Positions 62,461 to 64,000 of a DNA stretch of 64,000 nucleotides are shown in pieces (position 1 is the stretch's first letter; each line of letters starts with the position of its first letter). The stretch covers positions 11,594,001 through 11,658,000 of the forward strand of contig CM055607.1 of assembly GCA_029379385.1 (NCBI GenBank). Reading direction: 5' to 3'. The notes beneath the pieces are model-generated. The model worked only from the letters and a program-made list of their open reading frames with translations, had not been told where the DNA came from and searched no databases. The translations under genes and the position numbers were made by a program. The DNA is from Quillaja saponaria (lineage: Eukaryota > Streptophyta > Magnoliopsida > Fabales > Quillajaceae).

Positions 62461-63311
62461 ATGAAGGGAAACCTGTTAATTTCTGCCCATACATAAAAAA
62501 TAAATAAATAAAACATTTATACAAATCAAATGAGATATGAAGCTTCCAACAATTCAGAATAATTTAGTTTTTCTTGTATTCTAAAACCCACAAAAAGTAC
62601 ATTTAAGAAAATCGCTTTGCATTGCATTATCGATAAAATCATACAAGTGAAAGAAAAAAAAAACCGCTGTAAAGGCTGAAATCTCAGAAAATTTGAATTC
62701 CTCGGTTGTTTCTGCAGAATGGGGTTGAGTTAAAAGTTTTCGGTGTCCTCGAGCTGTTATAGTGGTTGTAACCAAAGTCTGTGTTACTGAGAAGTGTAAA
62801 AAGAAAGGAGGGCCTAGGGTTTGGCTTTTAAAGACTTCATTTTTACCGACTCTGGCTGTTTGGTAACTGGTATGTAATTGCTCAAGCTCTTTTTCTTGCT
62901 CCGCACGAAATAAATACTATTTCCTATTCAGTAAATAGGGGCAAAATCGTAAAACCAGCTGATCACATTCCATTATTCTTTCTGATCGGCAAATCCCTAG
63001 ATTCATATTTTAACCTGTGTCCCACAGCGGCTATCGCCGCGGCAACAAAAGCTGTGGTCTGGTGAACTGTTCAGTAATTCTCCGTCTTCACTTTTCTCCT
63101 TTTGCTTTGTTATGACTCCTACTCTTATGGAAAATGATTTAGTCACAAATGATTTTATAGAAAGGAAATTAGTTAATAGATTTTTTTTTTTCTGTAGAAG
63201 TTTTTGTATTTATTAATTAAATAACAATATTCTGTTATTATTTTGTTGTTTTTTAATAGTTGACAAATTAGAGATTCGTGGTGCGTTTGGTTTTAAGTGT
63301 TTTTCGTAGCT
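62461..63311. promoter_or_regulatory. Divergent intergenic promoter region of two ankyrin-like genes
   Basis: About 850 bases separate the start codons of the minus-strand gene (62460) and plus-strand gene (63312). Part of it (62697-62760) matches the region before the pseudogene at 51640-51700. A GC-rich nested hairpin lies at 63022-63057. No TATA box is convincingly placed on either strand. Confidence 0.4.
63022..63057. repeat. Nested GC-rich inverted repeat
   Basis: Outer arms CCACAGC and GCTGTGG enclose an inner GCGGC-TATC-GCCGC hairpin. It stands out as GC-rich within an AT-rich spacer. Confidence 0.5.
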
Positions 63312-64000
63312 ATGAATGAGGTGTGTAACCAAAATTCTCAAACTCTTTATTCCCTGTGCCTCGTATTTTGTTTGTTTGTTTGTTTGCTTGCTTGTTTTCC
63401 TAAATTTGCTTACTTTACCTGTTATTGTGCTCTAGTCAGAGAATTCTGAAACCGTTGCAAATGTTCTCTCTGATGTAAGAAAGAATTTTAAGGAGTTGAT
63501 TGTTGTTGATGACAATGATGGGTTAGTATCTGCTATAAAAGCCCAATGGATGAAAGAAGATGAAGCTTTTGATAAAGGAATAGCGCTGCCCAAGGAGATA
63601 TTGCCTCGTCAACTACTGACCTGGGTTACCACGCATGGTGCCGTAAAATGTGCTACTGCTTTGCTTGAGAGACAAACTTGTGTTGAGTTCAATCTTAACG
63701 AACCAACGGAGGATGGATTATACCCATTGCATTATGCTGCTCAGTCCCTATCACCTAAAATGATAGAATTACTTATTGACCATGGTGCTATGACTGATGT
63801 TAGATGTAAGTTGTGTGACGAAGATGATAGCTCAAAACAATATCATGGCTTACTTCCGATCAATCTTGCTGTTGAGACATTTTGGTAATGGTTAATAATA
63901 AGCTCTGACATAAAATTTGGACCTGCATTATCTATTTTCTGCTTAACTTACCTTTTTGTTGTTTTTCTGTTGTGTCTCTGGTACAGCAAGCATCAATATT
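63312..64000 (+). CDS. Ankyrin-like family protein, 5' part (runs off the window)
   Basis: Exon 1 is a 9-base coding micro-exon (63312-63320, MNE) with donor GTGTGTAA. Exon 2 is 63436-63884 and encodes SENSETVANVLSDVRKNFKE, an acidic patch (VVDDNDGLVSAIKAQWMKED), then ankyrin repeats: CATALLERQTCVEFNLNEPT, DGLYPLHYAAQSLSPKMIEL followed by LIDHGA, and GLLPINLAVETF. Exon 3 starts at 63987 (CKHQY) and is cut by the window end. The micro-exon model is supported because the pseudogene at 51817 has the same ATGAATGAG-GTGTGTAA and an acceptor at the same relative place. Without it no Met lies before the conserved part. The visible frame is intact. Function unknown; the repeats suggest protein binding. 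Confidence 0.7.

Noticed and set aside
61784..62464. A 226-residue plus-strand open frame rich in Ser and Asp opposite the ankyrin-like gene's first two exons
   Set aside because: It is the mirror of the acidic repeat: Ser/Glu/Asp codons read backwards also give Ser/Asp codons. It runs through the proven intron of the minus gene, with no domain of its own.
1..64000. CRISPR array, phage or bacterial systems
   Set aside because: No spaced identical short repeats of that type. Introns, plant gene families and retroelements show this is plant nuclear DNA.

Overview
This is nuclear DNA of a flowering plant, almost certainly a eudicot. The evidence is AT-rich intergenic DNA, many short GT-AG introns, and plant-specific families: an ERECTA-family receptor kinase, RAR1, a KEA antiporter, a plant NEET protein and a GT47 xyloglucan-type glycosyltransferase. 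I cannot name the species from the sequence. All exon models below come from reading splice sites and protein family patterns by eye; no alignment was run.

The left 46 kb is an ordinary gene-bearing region: a TPX2-like spindle protein gene (1275-5708, +), an ERECTA-LIKE receptor kinase (8062-14499, -), the CHORD-domain immune co-chaperone RAR1 (18415-22078, -), a KEA4/5/6-type K+/H+ antiporter (22988-32868, -), a chloroplast/mitochondrial-type NEET 2Fe-2S protein (35585-38712, +) and an intronless GT47 galactosyltransferase resembling XLT2 (44691-46190, +). These genes are functionally unrelated neighbours. The gaps and large introns hold Helitron-like, SINE-like, MITE-like and LTR-like sequences and several local tandem duplications.

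The right 16 kb is an accessory region. It holds a complete 3.1 kb non-autonomous LTR retrotransposon with two internal tandem arrays (48020-51167), a decayed L1-type LINE (about 53440-56950, -) and a cluster of at least three members of an ankyrin-like family. One member is a pseudogene split by a hAT-type MITE (51817-53400, +), one looks intact with eight exons (58203-62460, -), and one runs off the window end (63312-64000, +). The last two are divergently transcribed.

The most useful results are three transposon insertions whose borders can be proved inside this window, because an uninterrupted relative of the target site is also present: the LTR element (5-bp target duplication plus a local unfilled repeat), a Helitron-like element (unfilled tandem copy of its target next door), and the hAT MITE (intact paralogous exon about 11 kb away). 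I found no CRISPR arrays, rRNA or convincing tRNA genes.
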